The translations under genes were made by a program, and so were the position numbers. From contig DAOWGL010000094.1 in the NCBI GenBank assembly GCA_030637455.1, positions 1 through 11,200 of the forward strand: a DNA stretch of 11,200 nucleotides, written 5' to 3'. Positions 11,181 to 11,200 of the stretch are shown piece by piece (the first letter of the stretch is position 1; every line of letters begins with the position of its first letter). The DNA is from Candidatus Nitrosopumilus sp. GTDB taxonomy: Archaea; Thermoproteota; Nitrososphaeria; Nitrososphaerales; Nitrosopumilaceae. The notes beneath the pieces are model-generated. The model made no database searches. It was given only the letters and a program-made list of their open reading frames with translations, and had not been told where the DNA came from.

Positions 11181-11200
11181 GATTTAAGAAAAAAACATTA

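Overview
The window looks like a piece of an ammonia-oxidising archaeal (Nitrososphaeria/Thaumarchaeota, Nitrosopumilus-like) chromosome. The DNA is AT-rich. Most starts have an AT-rich TATA-type box centred about 24-29 bases before the start codon with no room for a leader, which fits leaderless archaeal transcription. TTG and GTG starts occur. Most products are short, and many are Cys/His-rich zinc-type proteins. The assignment is inferred from sequence style and protein character; no rRNA, tRNA or universal marker lies in the window. I see no insertion sequence, CRISPR array, integrase or tRNA gene.

Layout. Bases 1-480 (minus strand) hold the N-terminal part of a probable membrane-anchored matrixin-type metalloprotease that runs off the left edge, with two in-frame TGA codons upstream of its apparent start. 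Bases 488-2829 carry a cluster of very small genes. Five encode Cys/His metal-binding-type proteins (488-742, 803-1006, 2118-2264, 2459-2596, 2722-2829). Among them are a 197-residue acidic protein and a gene at 1668-2018 interrupted by an in-frame TAG. A gene-free stretch with a strong T-tract/purine-tract (2830-3141) follows, then an unknown 155-residue protein and a pair of micro-ORFs. Next comes a 348-residue multi-span membrane protein at 3990-5036 with a duplicated D-x3-H-x12-H motif.

Bases 5078-8053 hold another run of small genes: a zinc-ribbon protein, a three-gene microprotein operon (5577-5980), coiled-coil proteins, a single-domain rhodanese (7334-7630) and a three-CxxC zinc protein (7670-7840). 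Bases 8197-11082 hold a coiled-coil protein, an unknown helical protein, a PD-(D/E)XK exonuclease resembling MGME1, and an unknown 135-residue protein. This block is flanked by two small acidic proteins that are paralogous to each other and lie in opposite orientation.

How the genes work together. Most genes appear to be transcribed singly from their own promoters. The clear operon-like overlaps are 2042-2264 and 5577-5980. Three convergent gene pairs overlap or lie within a few bases of each other. Two unlinked genes share a 13-base promoter core around CTTAAG, and two more have close variants. The most interesting features are the density of zinc microproteins, the duplicated His motif in the membrane protein, the paired acidic paralogues around the nuclease, and the stop-interrupted genes.
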